Positions 44,500 through 52,930 of a stretch of DNA of 64,000 nucleotides are shown here, in pieces. The DNA comes from Pseudomonas sp. R28(2017) (GTDB taxonomy: Bacteria > Pseudomonadota > Gammaproteobacteria > Pseudomonadales > Pseudomonadaceae). The stretch is taken from NCBI RefSeq assembly GCF_002112505.1, contig NZ_NEHW01000019.1, forward strand, positions 1 to 64,000. Reading direction: 5' to 3'. The stretch's first letter is position 1, and each line of letters begins with the position of its first letter. The translations under genes were made by a program, and so were the position numbers. A model generated the notes under the pieces. It had not been told where the DNA came from. It did not search any database and saw only the letters and a list, made by a program, of their open reading frames with translations.

Positions 44500-45686
44500 T
44501 GAACACTCAGGTTGCAATCATCGGTGCTGGTCCGTCCGGCCTGCTGCTCGGCCAGCTGCTGCACAAGGCGGGCATCGACACCGTCATCCTCGAACGCCAG
44601 ACCCCCGAATACGTACTCGGCCGCATTCGCGCCGGGGTGCTTGAGCAAGGCACCGTCGACCTGCTGCGCGAAGCCGGCGTCGCCGAGCGCATGGACCGCG
44701 AAGGGCTGGTGCATGAAGGCGTCGAGCTGCTGGTCGCTGGCCGTCGCCAGCGCCTGGACCTGAAAGGCCTGACCGGCGGCAAGACGGTGATGGTCTACGG
44801 CCAGACCGAAGTCACCCGCGACCTGATGCAGGCCCGCGAAGCCAGCGGTGCGCCGATCATCTACTCCGCCAGCAACGTGCAGCCGCACGAACTGAAGGGC
44901 GAACGGCCCTACGTGACCTTTGAAAAGGACGGCCAGACCCACCGCCTGGACTGCGACTACATCGCCGGCTGCGACGGCTTCCACGGCGTGTCACGCAAGA
45001 GCATCCCCGAAGGCGTGCTCAAGGAGTACGAGCGGGTCTACCCGTTCGGCTGGCTGGGCATGCTGTCCGATACCCCGCCGGTCAACCACGAGCTGATCTA
45101 CGCCCACCACGCGCGTGGCTTTTCGCTGTGCAGCCAGCGTTCGCAGACGCGCAGCCGCTATTACCTGCAGGTGCCGCTGGAAGAGCGGGTGGAAGACTGG
45201 TCTGACGAGCGCTTCTGGAACGAGCTCAAGGCGCGCCTGCCCGACGACGTGGCGCAGCAGCTGGTGACCGGGCCTGCGCTGGAAAAGAGCATCGCGCCCC
45301 TGCGCAGCCTGGTGGTCGAGCCGATGCAGTACGGCCATCTGTTCCTGGTTGGCGATGCCGCGCACATCGTCCCGCCGACCGGTGCCAAGGGCCTGAACCT
45401 GGCGGCCTCCGACGTCAACTACCTGTACCGGATCCTGGTCAAGGTGTACCGCGAGGGGCGCACCGACCTGCTGCAGCAGTACTCGCCGCTGGCCCTGCGC
45501 CGGGTCTGGAAGGGTGAGCGTTTCAGCTGGTTCATGACTCAGCTGCTGCATGACTTCGGCGAGCACAAGGATGCCTGGGACCAGAAGATGCAGGAGGCCG
45601 ACCGCGAGTACTTCCTGACATCGCCGGCGGGGCTGGTGAACATTGCCGAGAACTATGTGGGGTTGCCTTACGAAGAGGTGGCCTGA
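44499..45686 (+). CDS. pobA: 4-hydroxybenzoate 3-monooxygenase (p-hydroxybenzoate hydroxylase)
   Basis: The 395-residue FAD monooxygenase is the usual PobA length. It shows the Rossmann motif VAIIGAGPSGLLLGQLLHKAG, the NADPH/FAD DG motif CDYIAGCDGFHGVSRKSIP, the substrate-site region SRYYLQVPLEERVEDW and the GD motif HLFLVGDAAHIVPPTGAKGLN. It converts 4-hydroxybenzoate to protocatechuate using NADPH and O2, feeding the beta-ketoadipate pathway. A longer frame exists to 44442, but the ATG at 44499 gives the canonical MNTQVAIIGAG start. Regulated by the divergent pobR and possibly by Hfq-Crc. Confidence 0.95.
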   Translation: MNTQVAIIGAGPSGLLLGQLLHKAGIDTVILERQTPEYVLGRIRAGVLEQGTVDLLREAGVAERMDREGLVHEGVELLVAGRRQRLDLKGLTGGKTVMVYGQTEVTRDLMQAREASGAPIIYSASNVQPHELKGERPYVTFEKDGQTHRLDCDYIAGCDGFHGVSRKSIPEGVLKEYERVYPFGWLGMLSDTPPVNHELIYAHHARGFSLCSQRSQTRSRYYLQVPLEERVEDWSDERFWNELKARLPDDVAQQLVTGPALEKSIAPLRSLVVEPMQYGHLFLVGDAAHIVPPTGAKGLNLAASDVNYLYRILVKVYREGRTDLLQQYSPLALRRVWKGERFSWFMTQLLHDFGEHKDAWDQKMQEADREYFLTSPAGLVNIAENYVGLPYEEVA

Positions 45687-45724
45687 GGGCGCTGGGGTAC
45701 GGCGATAGAGGTTTGGCGCCTGTT

Positions 45725-45948
45725 AGATCGAGCGCCGCCCGCGCGGCGCATCGCGAGCTTTGCTCGCTCCTACGTTTGTTTCGGGCCAATTATTCCTGTG
45801 GGATTTGCGCGCGAACGCCTTGGCGCATGGCGCTATATAGCGTCGTACAAACCAGGCGGTCGCGCGCGTTAATCACGGGTACACTGGCCCGAAACAAACG
45901 TAGGAGCGAGCAAAGCTCGCGATGCGCCGCGCGGGCGGCGCTCGATCT
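45725..45948. repeat. Perfect 64-bp inverted repeat with nested inner palindromes
   Basis: The left arm (45725-45788) and right arm (45885-45948) are exact reverse complements over 64 bases. The 96-base centre is itself partly palindromic (GCGCGCGAxCGCCT and its complement, then CGCTATATAGCG). The whole 224 bases can fold into one very long hairpin or cruciform. It fills the gap between pobA and the gamma-glutamyltransferase gene. No transposase is present. It is probably a Pseudomonas extragenic palindromic element, possibly acting as terminator. Confidence 0.9.
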
Positions 45949-45996
45949 CGCAGACGCCGAAAACCTTTCGGCGAACACCCGAAAGGACGCACGCCA

Positions 45997-47799
45997 ATGC
46001 CCCGCCCCCTCTCATTCCTGAAAACCCTGATCACCGCCCTGTGCCTGACTACCGCCAGCGCCACGACCTGGGCTGACCAGATACTCCCCACATCACCAGA
46101 GCTGGAATCCGGCTACCGCAGCGCCCTGCAGCCGGTGCACGCCAACCGGCACATGGTCGCCGCTGCCAACCCCCTGGCCAGCGAGGCCGGGCGGGCAATG
46201 CTGCGTGCCGGTGGCAGCGCCATCGATGCGGCGATCGCCATGCAGATGGTGCTGACCCTGGTCGAACCGCAATCCAGCGGCATTGGCGGCGGCGCATTCA
46301 TCCTGTACTGGGACGGCCAGCGCGTGCAGGCCTTCGACGGCCGTGAAGCCGCACCGGCCGGGGTGACGGAAAGGTTGTTCCTGCAAGCGGACGGGTCGCC
46401 CATGCCGTTTCGCGCAGCGCAGATCGGCGGGCGCTCGGTGGGGGTGCCGGGCGTGCTGCGGGCGCTGAAGCTGGCCCATGATCAGCACGGCAAACTGCCG
46501 TGGAAGGATTTGTTCGCGCCAGCCATCGCCCTGGCGCGCAATGGTTTTGCGGTTTCCGAACGGCTGCATACGCTGGTGGCCGGCGACCCCTTCATCGCCC
46601 GCTCGCCGGCCATGGCGCGCTATTTCCTGGATGACCGGGGCGAGCCGCTGGCCGTCGGCACGATCCTGCGCAACCCTGCGCTCGCACAGACCTTCGAACG
46701 CATTGCAGAGCAGGGCGTCGATGCTTTCTACAAGGGCGAGATTGCCGAAGCCATGGTGGCTGAAGTGCGTCACCACACCAATGCCGGGCAGTTGTCACTG
46801 GAGGATTTGCAGGGTTACCAGGCCAAAGTGCGCGAACCGGTCTGTGGCCCATACAAGGCCTGGAAGATTTGCGGCATGCCGCCACCGTCGTCCGGCGGGG
46901 TGACCGTGTTGCAGACCTTGGGCATTCTCGACGCCCTGCAGCACACCTCGGCGGAGCGCGACCTGGCCAAACTGCCGCCGCATCAGGTGCCCTCCGTGGT
47001 GGGGCTCGAACCCGCGCCGCAGGCCGTGCACCTGATGGCCGAAGCCGAGCGCCTGGCCTACGCCGACCGCGCCCTGTACCTGGCCGATAGCGATTACGTG
47101 CCGGTGCCGGTCAAGGCGCTGCTCGACCCGGGCTACCTCGCCGAACGCGCCAGGCGGGTCGGCGAGTACAGCATGAAACATGCCCGCCCGGGCACCCCGC
47201 AAGGTGCCAACCTGGCGCTGGCGCCGGACCGCTCGCCGCTGCGGATTTCCACCTCGCACTTGTCAGCCGTCGACGACAGCGGCCAGGCCCTGGCCATGAC
47301 CACATCCGTCGAGTCGGCGTTCGGTTCGCACCTGATGGTCGGCGGATTCCTGCTGAACAACCATCTGACCGACTTTTCCTTCCTGCCCGCGGAAAACGGC
47401 AAGCCCGTGGCCAACCGGGTGCAGCCGGGCAAGCGCCCACTGTCGGCGATGGCGCCAACCCTGGTGTTCTCGCGTGCCTCTGGCGAGCTGGTGGCAAGCC
47501 TCGGCTCCCCCGGTGGCTCGCAGATCATCGGCTACGTGAACAAGGCGTTGATCGGCCTGCTGGACTGGCACCTCGACCCGCAACAGGCGGCCAACCTGCC
47601 CAATTTCGGCAGCCGCAACGCCGGCACCGAAGTGGAGGCCGGGCTGGTCAGCCCGGCACTGACCCGCCAGCTGGCTGCCTGGGGCCATGAGGTCACGCCG
47701 CTGACCATGACCAGTGGCCTGCAGATCATCCAGCGCACCCCCGAGGGTTGGGCCGGTGGCGCCGACCCACGGCGCGAGGGGGTGGCGCTCGGCGACTAG
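45997..47799 (+). CDS. ggt: Gamma-glutamyltransferase (periplasmic, autoprocessed)
   Basis: The 600-residue Ntn hydrolase precursor has a signal peptide (MPRPLSFLKTLITALCLTTA, cut near TWA-DQ). The large subunit has NPLASEAGRAMLRAGGSAIDAAIAMQMVLTLVEPQSSGIGGGAF, and the autocleavage/nucleophile Thr is in RISTSHLSAVDDSG, the position of the family TTHYSVVD, with Ser replacing the second Thr. The oxyanion SerSer region appears as LGSPGGSQII. It hydrolyses or transfers the gamma-glutamyl group of glutathione. GAAAGGA is the RBS. The next gene downstream is a co-oriented LysR regulator. Confidence 0.9.
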   Translation: MPRPLSFLKTLITALCLTTASATTWADQILPTSPELESGYRSALQPVHANRHMVAAANPLASEAGRAMLRAGGSAIDAAIAMQMVLTLVEPQSSGIGGGAFILYWDGQRVQAFDGREAAPAGVTERLFLQADGSPMPFRAAQIGGRSVGVPGVLRALKLAHDQHGKLPWKDLFAPAIALARNGFAVSERLHTLVAGDPFIARSPAMARYFLDDRGEPLAVGTILRNPALAQTFERIAEQGVDAFYKGEIAEAMVAEVRHHTNAGQLSLEDLQGYQAKVREPVCGPYKAWKICGMPPPSSGGVTVLQTLGILDALQHTSAERDLAKLPPHQVPSVVGLEPAPQAVHLMAEAERLAYADRALYLADSDYVPVPVKALLDPGYLAERARRVGEYSMKHARPGTPQGANLALAPDRSPLRISTSHLSAVDDSGQALAMTTSVESAFGSHLMVGGFLLNNHLTDFSFLPAENGKPVANRVQPGKRPLSAMAPTLVFSRASGELVASLGSPGGSQIIGYVNKALIGLLDWHLDPQQAANLPNFGSRNAGTEVEAGLVSPALTRQLAAWGHEVTPLTMTSGLQIIQRTPEGWAGGADPRREGVALGD

Positions 47800-47869
47800 C
47801 CCGGCGCATTGCCGGGCCAGGGTTCGCGTGGTAGAAGTCAGTCTTGTCATTCAGTCGTTGAATACCCAG

Positions 47870-48751
47870 ATGTCCATCAGCGTTAAATCGAATAGAGCCC
47901 TGTTCGACCTCGACCTGTTGCGCGCCATTGTCGTGGTGGCCGATTGCGGCAGCTTCACCACGGCCGCCGCACGCCTGCACTCGACCCAGTCGACCATCAG
48001 CCAGAAGGTGCGCCGCCTCGAAGACATGGTCGGCCACCGCCTGCTGGTGCGCGGCAACCGCGACGTGCTGCCGACCGACGCCGGCCAGACCCTGCTCGGT
48101 TACGCCCGGCACATGCTGGCGCTGAACGACCAGATGCTCGAAGCCCTGGCTGGGGCCATGGTCGGGGTCACCGTGCGCCTGGGCGTGCCCGAGGACTTCG
48201 TCGGCGGGCGCACCACCAATGCGCTGTCGGCGTTCAGCCGCCTGCACCCGCAGGTCAAGCTGGAAGTCACCAGCGGCCTGTGCCGCGACCTCAGCCAGGC
48301 CTACGACAACGGTGAGCTCGACTTGGTGCTGCTCAAGCAGCGGCGCAACAGCCGCGAGGGGGTGGCCTGCTGGCCCGAGCGCCTGCAGTGGATCGACAGC
48401 GCGCGCCTGCCAGCCTTCGAGCTCGACCCGATCCCGCTGGTAACCTTCCCGCCGCGCGGGCTGTACCGCGAAGACATGATCAGTGCCATCGAAGGCATGG
48501 GCCGGCGCTGGCGCATCAGCTTCACCAGTTCCAGCCTCAGTGGCATCCAGGCGGCGGTGGCCGACGGCATGGGCATCAGCCTGCTGCCGCCCCGGGCGGC
48601 CACCGGTGAACACCGGGTGCTGGGGCAGGCGCAGGGCTTGCCGGAGGTGGACAGCTACGAGATCGTCATCGTGCACAAGCCGACGGCGGATGCGATGGTC
48701 AAGGACCTGGCAGGGGTGATGTCGCAGTTGCTTGCGGCAGGTGGAATCTGA
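47870..48751 (+). CDS. LysR-family transcriptional regulator (target unknown)
   Basis: The 293-residue LTTR has the N-terminal HTH DLDLLRAIVVVADCGSFTTAAARLHSTQSTISQKVRRLEDMVGHRLLVRGNRDV. The effector domain (VRLGVPEDFVGG, LDLVLLKQRRNSREG, SGIQAAVADGMGISLLP) is of the usual length. It begins 70 bases after ggt in the same orientation, so its targets are not indicated by divergence. The long upstream frame is not needed; the ATG at 47870 starts just before the HTH. Confidence 0.85.
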   Translation: MSISVKSNRALFDLDLLRAIVVVADCGSFTTAAARLHSTQSTISQKVRRLEDMVGHRLLVRGNRDVLPTDAGQTLLGYARHMLALNDQMLEALAGAMVGVTVRLGVPEDFVGGRTTNALSAFSRLHPQVKLEVTSGLCRDLSQAYDNGELDLVLLKQRRNSREGVACWPERLQWIDSARLPAFELDPIPLVTFPPRGLYREDMISAIEGMGRRWRISFTSSSLSGIQAAVADGMGISLLPPRAATGEHRVLGQAQGLPEVDSYEIVIVHKPTADAMVKDLAGVMSQLLAAGGI

Positions 48752-48775
48752 CCCAACTTCCCAAGCTTGCATAAT

Positions 48776-48881
48776 CCCTGTGGGAGCGGGTTTATCGAGG
48801 CGTCGAACCGCCGCGAACACCGGCACAGCCGGTGCCATACACCGCGGTGCCTGCTTCGCGGGCGCGCCCGCTCCCACAGGG
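48776..48881. repeat. Degenerate REP pair
   Basis: CCCTGTGGGAGCGGG on the left and CGCGCCCGCTCCCACAGGG on the right are inverted around a centre with a short palindrome (CCGGCACAGCCGG). It lies between the convergent ends of the LysR gene and the TRAP transporter operon. Confidence 0.75.
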
Positions 48882-48901
48882 TCAGCATTTCAGGTCGATG
48901 A

Positions 48902-50185
48902 CTACGGCATGCCGAGCCACTCCGGCAGTGCCAGCGAAATGAACGGCACGTAGGTCACCAGCACCAGGAACAGCAGCAGGATCGACAGCCATGGCAGCGC
49001 CGCGCGGATCGTCTGCCCCAGGGTCAGCCCGGTCACCGCCGAGGTGACGAACAGGTTCAGCCCCACCGGTGGGTGCACCAGGCCGATCTCCATGTTCACC
49101 ACCATCACGATGCCCAGGTGAATCGGATCGATGCCCAGCTTCATGGCGATCGGGAAGAAGATCGGCGCCAGGATCAGGATGATCGCCGACGGCTCCATGA
49201 AGCTGCCAGCCACCAGCAGCACGATGTTGACCATGATCAGGAAGCCGATCGGCGTCAGGCCCTCGGACATCACCCACTGGGTGATCTGCTGGGGGATCTG
49301 CTCGGTGGTCAGCACATGGGCGAAGAGCATGGCGTTGGCGATGATGAACAGCAGCATGATGGTCAGCCGGCCCGACTCCAGCAGCACTTTCGGGCAGTCA
49401 CGCAGGCGCATGTCCTTGTACACGAACAGCGCGATGAACGCCGAGTACACCGCCGCCACGGCCGCCGCTTCGGTGGGGGTGAACATGCCGCTGTAGATGC
49501 CGCCGAGGATGATCACCAGCAGCAACAGGCCCCAGAAGGCACGCCGGGCAGTGCCCAGCCATTCGGCGAAGCTGGCCCGTGGCTGGGCCGGCAGCTTCTT
49601 GATGCGGGCGACGATGTAGATCGCGATCATCAGAAACACGCCGAGCAGTATCCCAGGCACCACGCCGGCCATGAACAGCTTGCCGACCGAGGTTTCGGTG
49701 GCCGCCGAGTACACCACCATGACGATCGACGGCGGGATCAGGATGCCCAGGGTACCGGCGTTGCAGATGATCCCGGCGCCGAACTCGCGTGGGTAGCCGG
49801 AGCGCACCATGCCGGCCACGGCAATCGAGCCGACGGCGGCGACAGTGGCCGGCGACGAACCCGACAACGCGGCGAACAGCATGCACGCCAGCACCGCGGC
49901 AATGGCCAGGCCACCTCGGATATGCCCGACACAGGCGTTGGCGAAGTCGATCAGGCGCTGGGCCACGCCACCGGTGGTCATGAACGCGCCCGACAGCAGG
50001 AAGAACGGGATGGCCAGGAAGGTGTAGCTGTCGGAGGTCTCGAACAGCTTGATCGCCAGCGAGCTCAGCGAATCCTGGCTGAACAGCAGGATCGACAGCG
50101 CCCCCGACAGGCCCAGCGAGATGGCGATCGGCACGCCGAGGAACATGAATACGAACAGCAGCAGGAACAGGCAGATAACCGTCAT
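48902..50185 (-). CDS. dctM: TRAP transporter large permease, DctM family (probable itaconate/C5-dicarboxylate uptake)
   Basis: This 427-residue protein has ~12 hydrophobic helices. DctM signatures include GVPIAISLGLSGALSILLF, ANACVGHIRGGLAIAAVLACMLFAALSGSSPATVAAVGSIAVAGM and GTLGILIPPSIVMVVYSAATETSVGKLFMAG. It drives Na+-dependent uptake of a dicarboxylate delivered by DctP. It is the third gene of dctP-dctQ-dctM; its ATG overlaps the end of dctQ by one base. Context with ict-ich-ccl genes points to itaconate or a related C5 acid rather than succinate. Confidence 0.9.
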   Translation of the reverse strand: MTVICLFLLLFVFMFLGVPIAISLGLSGALSILLFSQDSLSSLAIKLFETSDSYTFLAIPFFLLSGAFMTTGGVAQRLIDFANACVGHIRGGLAIAAVLACMLFAALSGSSPATVAAVGSIAVAGMVRSGYPREFGAGIICNAGTLGILIPPSIVMVVYSAATETSVGKLFMAGVVPGILLGVFLMIAIYIVARIKKLPAQPRASFAEWLGTARRAFWGLLLLVIILGGIYSGMFTPTEAAAVAAVYSAFIALFVYKDMRLRDCPKVLLESGRLTIMLLFIIANAMLFAHVLTTEQIPQQITQWVMSEGLTPIGFLIMVNIVLLVAGSFMEPSAIILILAPIFFPIAMKLGIDPIHLGIVMVVNMEIGLVHPPVGLNLFVTSAVTGLTLGQTIRAALPWLSILLLFLVLVTYVPFISLALPEWLGMP

Positions 50186-50817
50186 CAGTGGTGCTCCTCA
50201 CCGGGGTTGGCCAGCTTGCTGGCTTCGGCGGCCTCGTCGGCCAGGCCCAGGCCGTACTGGCGGTGGGTGAACAGGCGGTAGAGGATTTCCAGGTAGCGGA
50301 CGATCACCAGGGCGAAGCCCAGCGGCACGATCAGCGCGATATGGCCGACCTTGATGCCGTAGCGGTCCAGGTCTTCGGCGCCGATGCCGGCCACCAGCAC
50401 CGCGCTCACCCACTTGATGCTCGCCACCAGGAACAGCCCGGCATAGGCCAGGCAGCAGGCACAGGCGATCATTGCCAGCACCCGTTGCACCGGCTTGCGG
50501 GTACGCCGAACCAGCACGTCGACGCCGAGGTGGCCGGCAGTACGCACGCCGTAGGCGATGCCGAAGAAGATCAGCCAGCCGAACAGGGCCTTGGTCAGGG
50601 CGATGCTCCAGGTCATTTCCTGGGCGTAGGCCATCAGGTGGTCGCCGATGCCAAGCAGCAGGTCGCTGGCGAATGCCCAGTGGTCACTGAGCGTGTAGAA
50701 CATCGTGTAGAGGTTGTTCAGTGCCACGTAGAGGAAGGTCACCAAGGTCATGGCCGCCAGGAGAAAGGCGATCATGCCTTCCTCGAAGTGCTCCCAGACA
50801 CGCCTGAGCGATTGCAT
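50185..50817 (-). CDS. dctQ: TRAP transporter small permease, DctQ family
   Basis: The 210-residue protein has four TM helices (AFLLAAMTLVTFLYVALNNL; ALTKALFGWLIFFGIAYGVRTAGHLGVDVLV; AMIACACCLAYAGLFLVAS; GHIALIVPLGFALVIVRYLEI) and the DctQ motif with R/H around TAGHLGVDVLVRR. A partner of DctM. The ATG at 50817 (GGAG upstream) is preferred to an upstream frame extension. It lies 70 bases after dctP. Confidence 0.87.
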   Translation of the reverse strand: MQSLRRVWEHFEEGMIAFLLAAMTLVTFLYVALNNLYTMFYTLSDHWAFASDLLLGIGDHLMAYAQEMTWSIALTKALFGWLIFFGIAYGVRTAGHLGVDVLVRRTRKPVQRVLAMIACACCLAYAGLFLVASIKWVSAVLVAGIGAEDLDRYGIKVGHIALIVPLGFALVIVRYLEILYRLFTHRQYGLGLADEAAEASKLANPGEEHH

Positions 50818-50887
50818 AGGAATTCTCCAGACAGAGAGAGGGCAGGCCACCCGTGGAGCGGGTGGCCCGGGCAGGGCGCATGAAGGG

Positions 50888-51886
50888 TCAGGAGGCCTTG
50901 TTGGCGTCGTCGGCGGCCTTGATCAGGTCGGCGCCGATCTGGTCGGAGAATTTCTCCCACACCGGGCGCATGGCTTCGCGCCATTGCGCGCGCTGCTCGG
51001 CGGTCAGCGCGTCGATTTCGCTGGTCTTGGCGTCGATGATCTTCTGTCGGGAAGTCTGGTTGAGGGCTTCGGCCTGCTTGTTCACCTCGACGGTGACGTC
51101 GTCCATGATCTTCTGCAGCTCGCCCCGCACGTCTTGCGGCAGGCCGTTCCAGAACTTGGCGTTGGTGATCACCATGTAGTCGATCAGGCCGTGGTTGGTC
51201 TCGGTGAAGAACGGCTGCACCTCGTTGACCTTCTGGCTTTCGTAGTTCGACCAGGTGTTTTCGGTGCCGTTGACGGTGCCGGTCTGCAGGCCCTGGTAGA
51301 CCTCGGCGAAGCTCATCTTGCGCGGGTTGGCGCGGATCGCCTTGAACTGCTCTTCCAGCACGCTGGAGGCCTGCACGCGGTATTTCAGGCCACGGGCGTC
51401 CTTGGGCAGGATCACCTTCTTGTTCGCCGACAGCTGCTTGAGGCCGTTGTGCCAGTAGGCCAGGCCACGGATGCCCTTGTCTTCCATCGAGGTCAGCAGC
51501 GCCTTGCCTTGCGGGCCTTGCTGGAAGCGGTCGACGGCGGCCAGGTCGTTGAACAGGAACGGCAGGTCGAAGATCTGCACCTGCTTGTTGTAGTGCTCGA
51601 ACTTGGCCAGTGACGGCGCCAGCATCTGCACGTCACCGAGCAGCAGGGCTTCCATTTCCTTGCCGTCGCCGAACAGCGAGGAGTTGGGGTAGACCTCGAC
51701 CTTGACCTTGTCCTTGAGCTGCGGGTCGTCGGCGACCCGTTTCTGGAACATCAGCGCGCCCTGGCCCTTGGGCGTGCTGTCGGCCACCACGTGGGCGAAC
51801 TTGATGACAATCGGGTCGGCGGCCTGGGCCAGGCCGGCCATGGACACTGCGGCGGCGCAGAACAGCGCCTGGGTCAGCTTCAACAT
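50888..51886 (-). CDS. dctP: TRAP transporter periplasmic solute-binding protein, DctP family
   Basis: The 332-residue precursor has a signal peptide (MLKLTQALFCAAAVSMAGLAQ, cut before ADP). The mature part has DctP features: IVIKFAHVVADSTPKGQGALMFQKRVAD, VYPNSSLFGDGKEMEALLLGDVQM, the carboxylate-binding Arg in YRVQASSVLEEQFKAI and VNGTENTWSNYESQKV. It binds the organic acid for DctQM. A 28-bp motif also found upstream of ich precedes the gene by ~70 bases, suggesting shared control with the catabolic operon. The start is supported by AGAGGTG. Confidence 0.9.
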   Translation of the reverse strand: MLKLTQALFCAAAVSMAGLAQAADPIVIKFAHVVADSTPKGQGALMFQKRVADDPQLKDKVKVEVYPNSSLFGDGKEMEALLLGDVQMLAPSLAKFEHYNKQVQIFDLPFLFNDLAAVDRFQQGPQGKALLTSMEDKGIRGLAYWHNGLKQLSANKKVILPKDARGLKYRVQASSVLEEQFKAIRANPRKMSFAEVYQGLQTGTVNGTENTWSNYESQKVNEVQPFFTETNHGLIDYMVITNAKFWNGLPQDVRGELQKIMDDVTVEVNKQAEALNQTSRQKIIDAKTSEIDALTAEQRAQWREAMRPVWEKFSDQIGADLIKAADDANKAS

Positions 51887-51954
51887 CGGTGTCACCTCTG
51901 ATTTATTGTTGTAGGAGGAGTGGAGTAAAGATGGACCAACGGGCTGCGTGTGGA

Positions 51955-51982
51955 GAATCAGCATTTGTATAACCCAGCGTTC
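51955..51982 (-). promoter_or_regulatory. Putative LysR (itaconate regulator) operator upstream of dctP
   Basis: A 28-base motif (minus strand GAACGCTGGGTTATACAAAT followed by GCTGATTC) matches 22 of 28 positions with the site before ich, in the same orientation and at a similar distance (69 bases) from the start codon. Confidence 0.6.
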
Positions 51983-52008
51983 GGGTTTGCTTAACACCGT
52001 CACCTGTA

Positions 52009-52106
52009 CCGGCCTCTTCGCGGGCACGCCCGCTCCCACAGGTACTGCACAGGGCTTGAGAGCTGTGGTGTCCCTGTGGGAGCGGGCGTGCCCGCGAAGA
52101 GGCCGG
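52009..52106. repeat. REP pair, inverted
   Basis: Two ~35-base arms with CGCGGGCACGCCCGCTCCCA and its complement around a 30-base loop. It sits between the end of ccl and the dctP promoter region, probably isolating the transporter operon from the catabolic operon. Confidence 0.85.
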
Positions 52107-52111
52107 AATGT

Positions 52112-52930
52112 TCAGTCGAGATGCCCTGCCAGCAACCGCTGCGCCCGCAACACCACCGGCGCATCGACCATCTGCCCATCGAGCTGGAAGGCCCCGGCGC
52201 CATTGGCCGCCTCGCTGGCCGCCAGCACCCGCCGCGCCCAGGCCAGCTCCTCGGCACTCGGCGCCAGCGCTGCATGAATCACCGCCACCTGCTGCGGATG
52301 AATGCACAACGCCCCGCCGTAGCCCATGTCATAGGCATGGCGCATGGCCCGTTGCAGCCCCTCGGCATCGGCGATGGCCGGGAACACGCCATCCAGCGGC
52401 GGCAGCAGGTCGGCCCCCCGCGAATGCAGTTGCACCGCCATGCGCGCCTGGTCGAGAAACTGCCGGGCCGCCTCGCTCTCGGTGTTCAAGCCCAGGTCCA
52501 GCGCCAGGTCGAGGCTGCCGAACGACAAGCGCTCGACGCCTTCTGCCGCTGCAATCTGCGCCAGCGCCAGCAAGCCCTTGGCACTCTCGATGATGGGCCA
52601 CACCGGCTTGCCGCCGTGCCAGGCGACCGCCACTTGGGCGGCATTCTCCACCTTGGGCAACAGCAGCCCGGCGACCCCCGGCTGCTGCGCGCAAAAGGCC
52701 AGGTCGGCGGCGTGCTGCGGGTGCTGCGGGGCATTGACCCGCACCCATACCGAGGCCTGCGGCGTGGCCTGCAGAAAAGCCGCCAGGTTGTCGCGGGCCT
52801 GGGGCTTCAGCGCTTCCTCGACGGCATCCTCGAAGTCGACGATCACCCCATCGGCACCCGCCGCCAGGGCCTTGGCGAATCGCTCGGGCCGGCTGCCAGG
52901 CACAAACAGTGCGGAGCGCACCCGGTTCAT
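52112..52930 (-). CDS. ccl: (S)-citramalyl-CoA lyase (CitE-like, HpcH/HpaI family)
   Basis: The 272-residue TIM-barrel lyase has CitE motifs: MNRVRSALFVPGSRPERFAKAL, the metal-site DGVIVDFEDAVEEALKPQAR, VRVNAPQHPQ, LLLPKVENA and GGALCIHPQQVAVI. In the itaconate pathway it splits (S)-citramalyl-CoA to acetyl-CoA and pyruvate. The start overlaps the ict stop by 4 bases. A much longer open frame upstream is only the antisense-like frame of ict. Named from gene order; citryl- or malyl-CoA lyase activity cannot be excluded by sequence alone. Confidence 0.85.
   Translation of the reverse strand: MNRVRSALFVPGSRPERFAKALAAGADGVIVDFEDAVEEALKPQARDNLAAFLQATPQASVWVRVNAPQHPQHAADLAFCAQQPGVAGLLLPKVENAAQVAVAWHGGKPVWPIIESAKGLLALAQIAAAEGVERLSFGSLDLALDLGLNTESEAARQFLDQARMAVQLHSRGADLLPPLDGVFPAIADAEGLQRAMRHAYDMGYGGALCIHPQQVAVIHAALAPSAEELAWARRVLAASEAANGAGAFQLDGQMVDAPVVLRAQRLLAGHLD

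Noticed and set aside
45725..45948. Insertion sequence
   Set aside because: Perfect terminal arms but no transposase and only 224 bases; treated as an extragenic palindrome.
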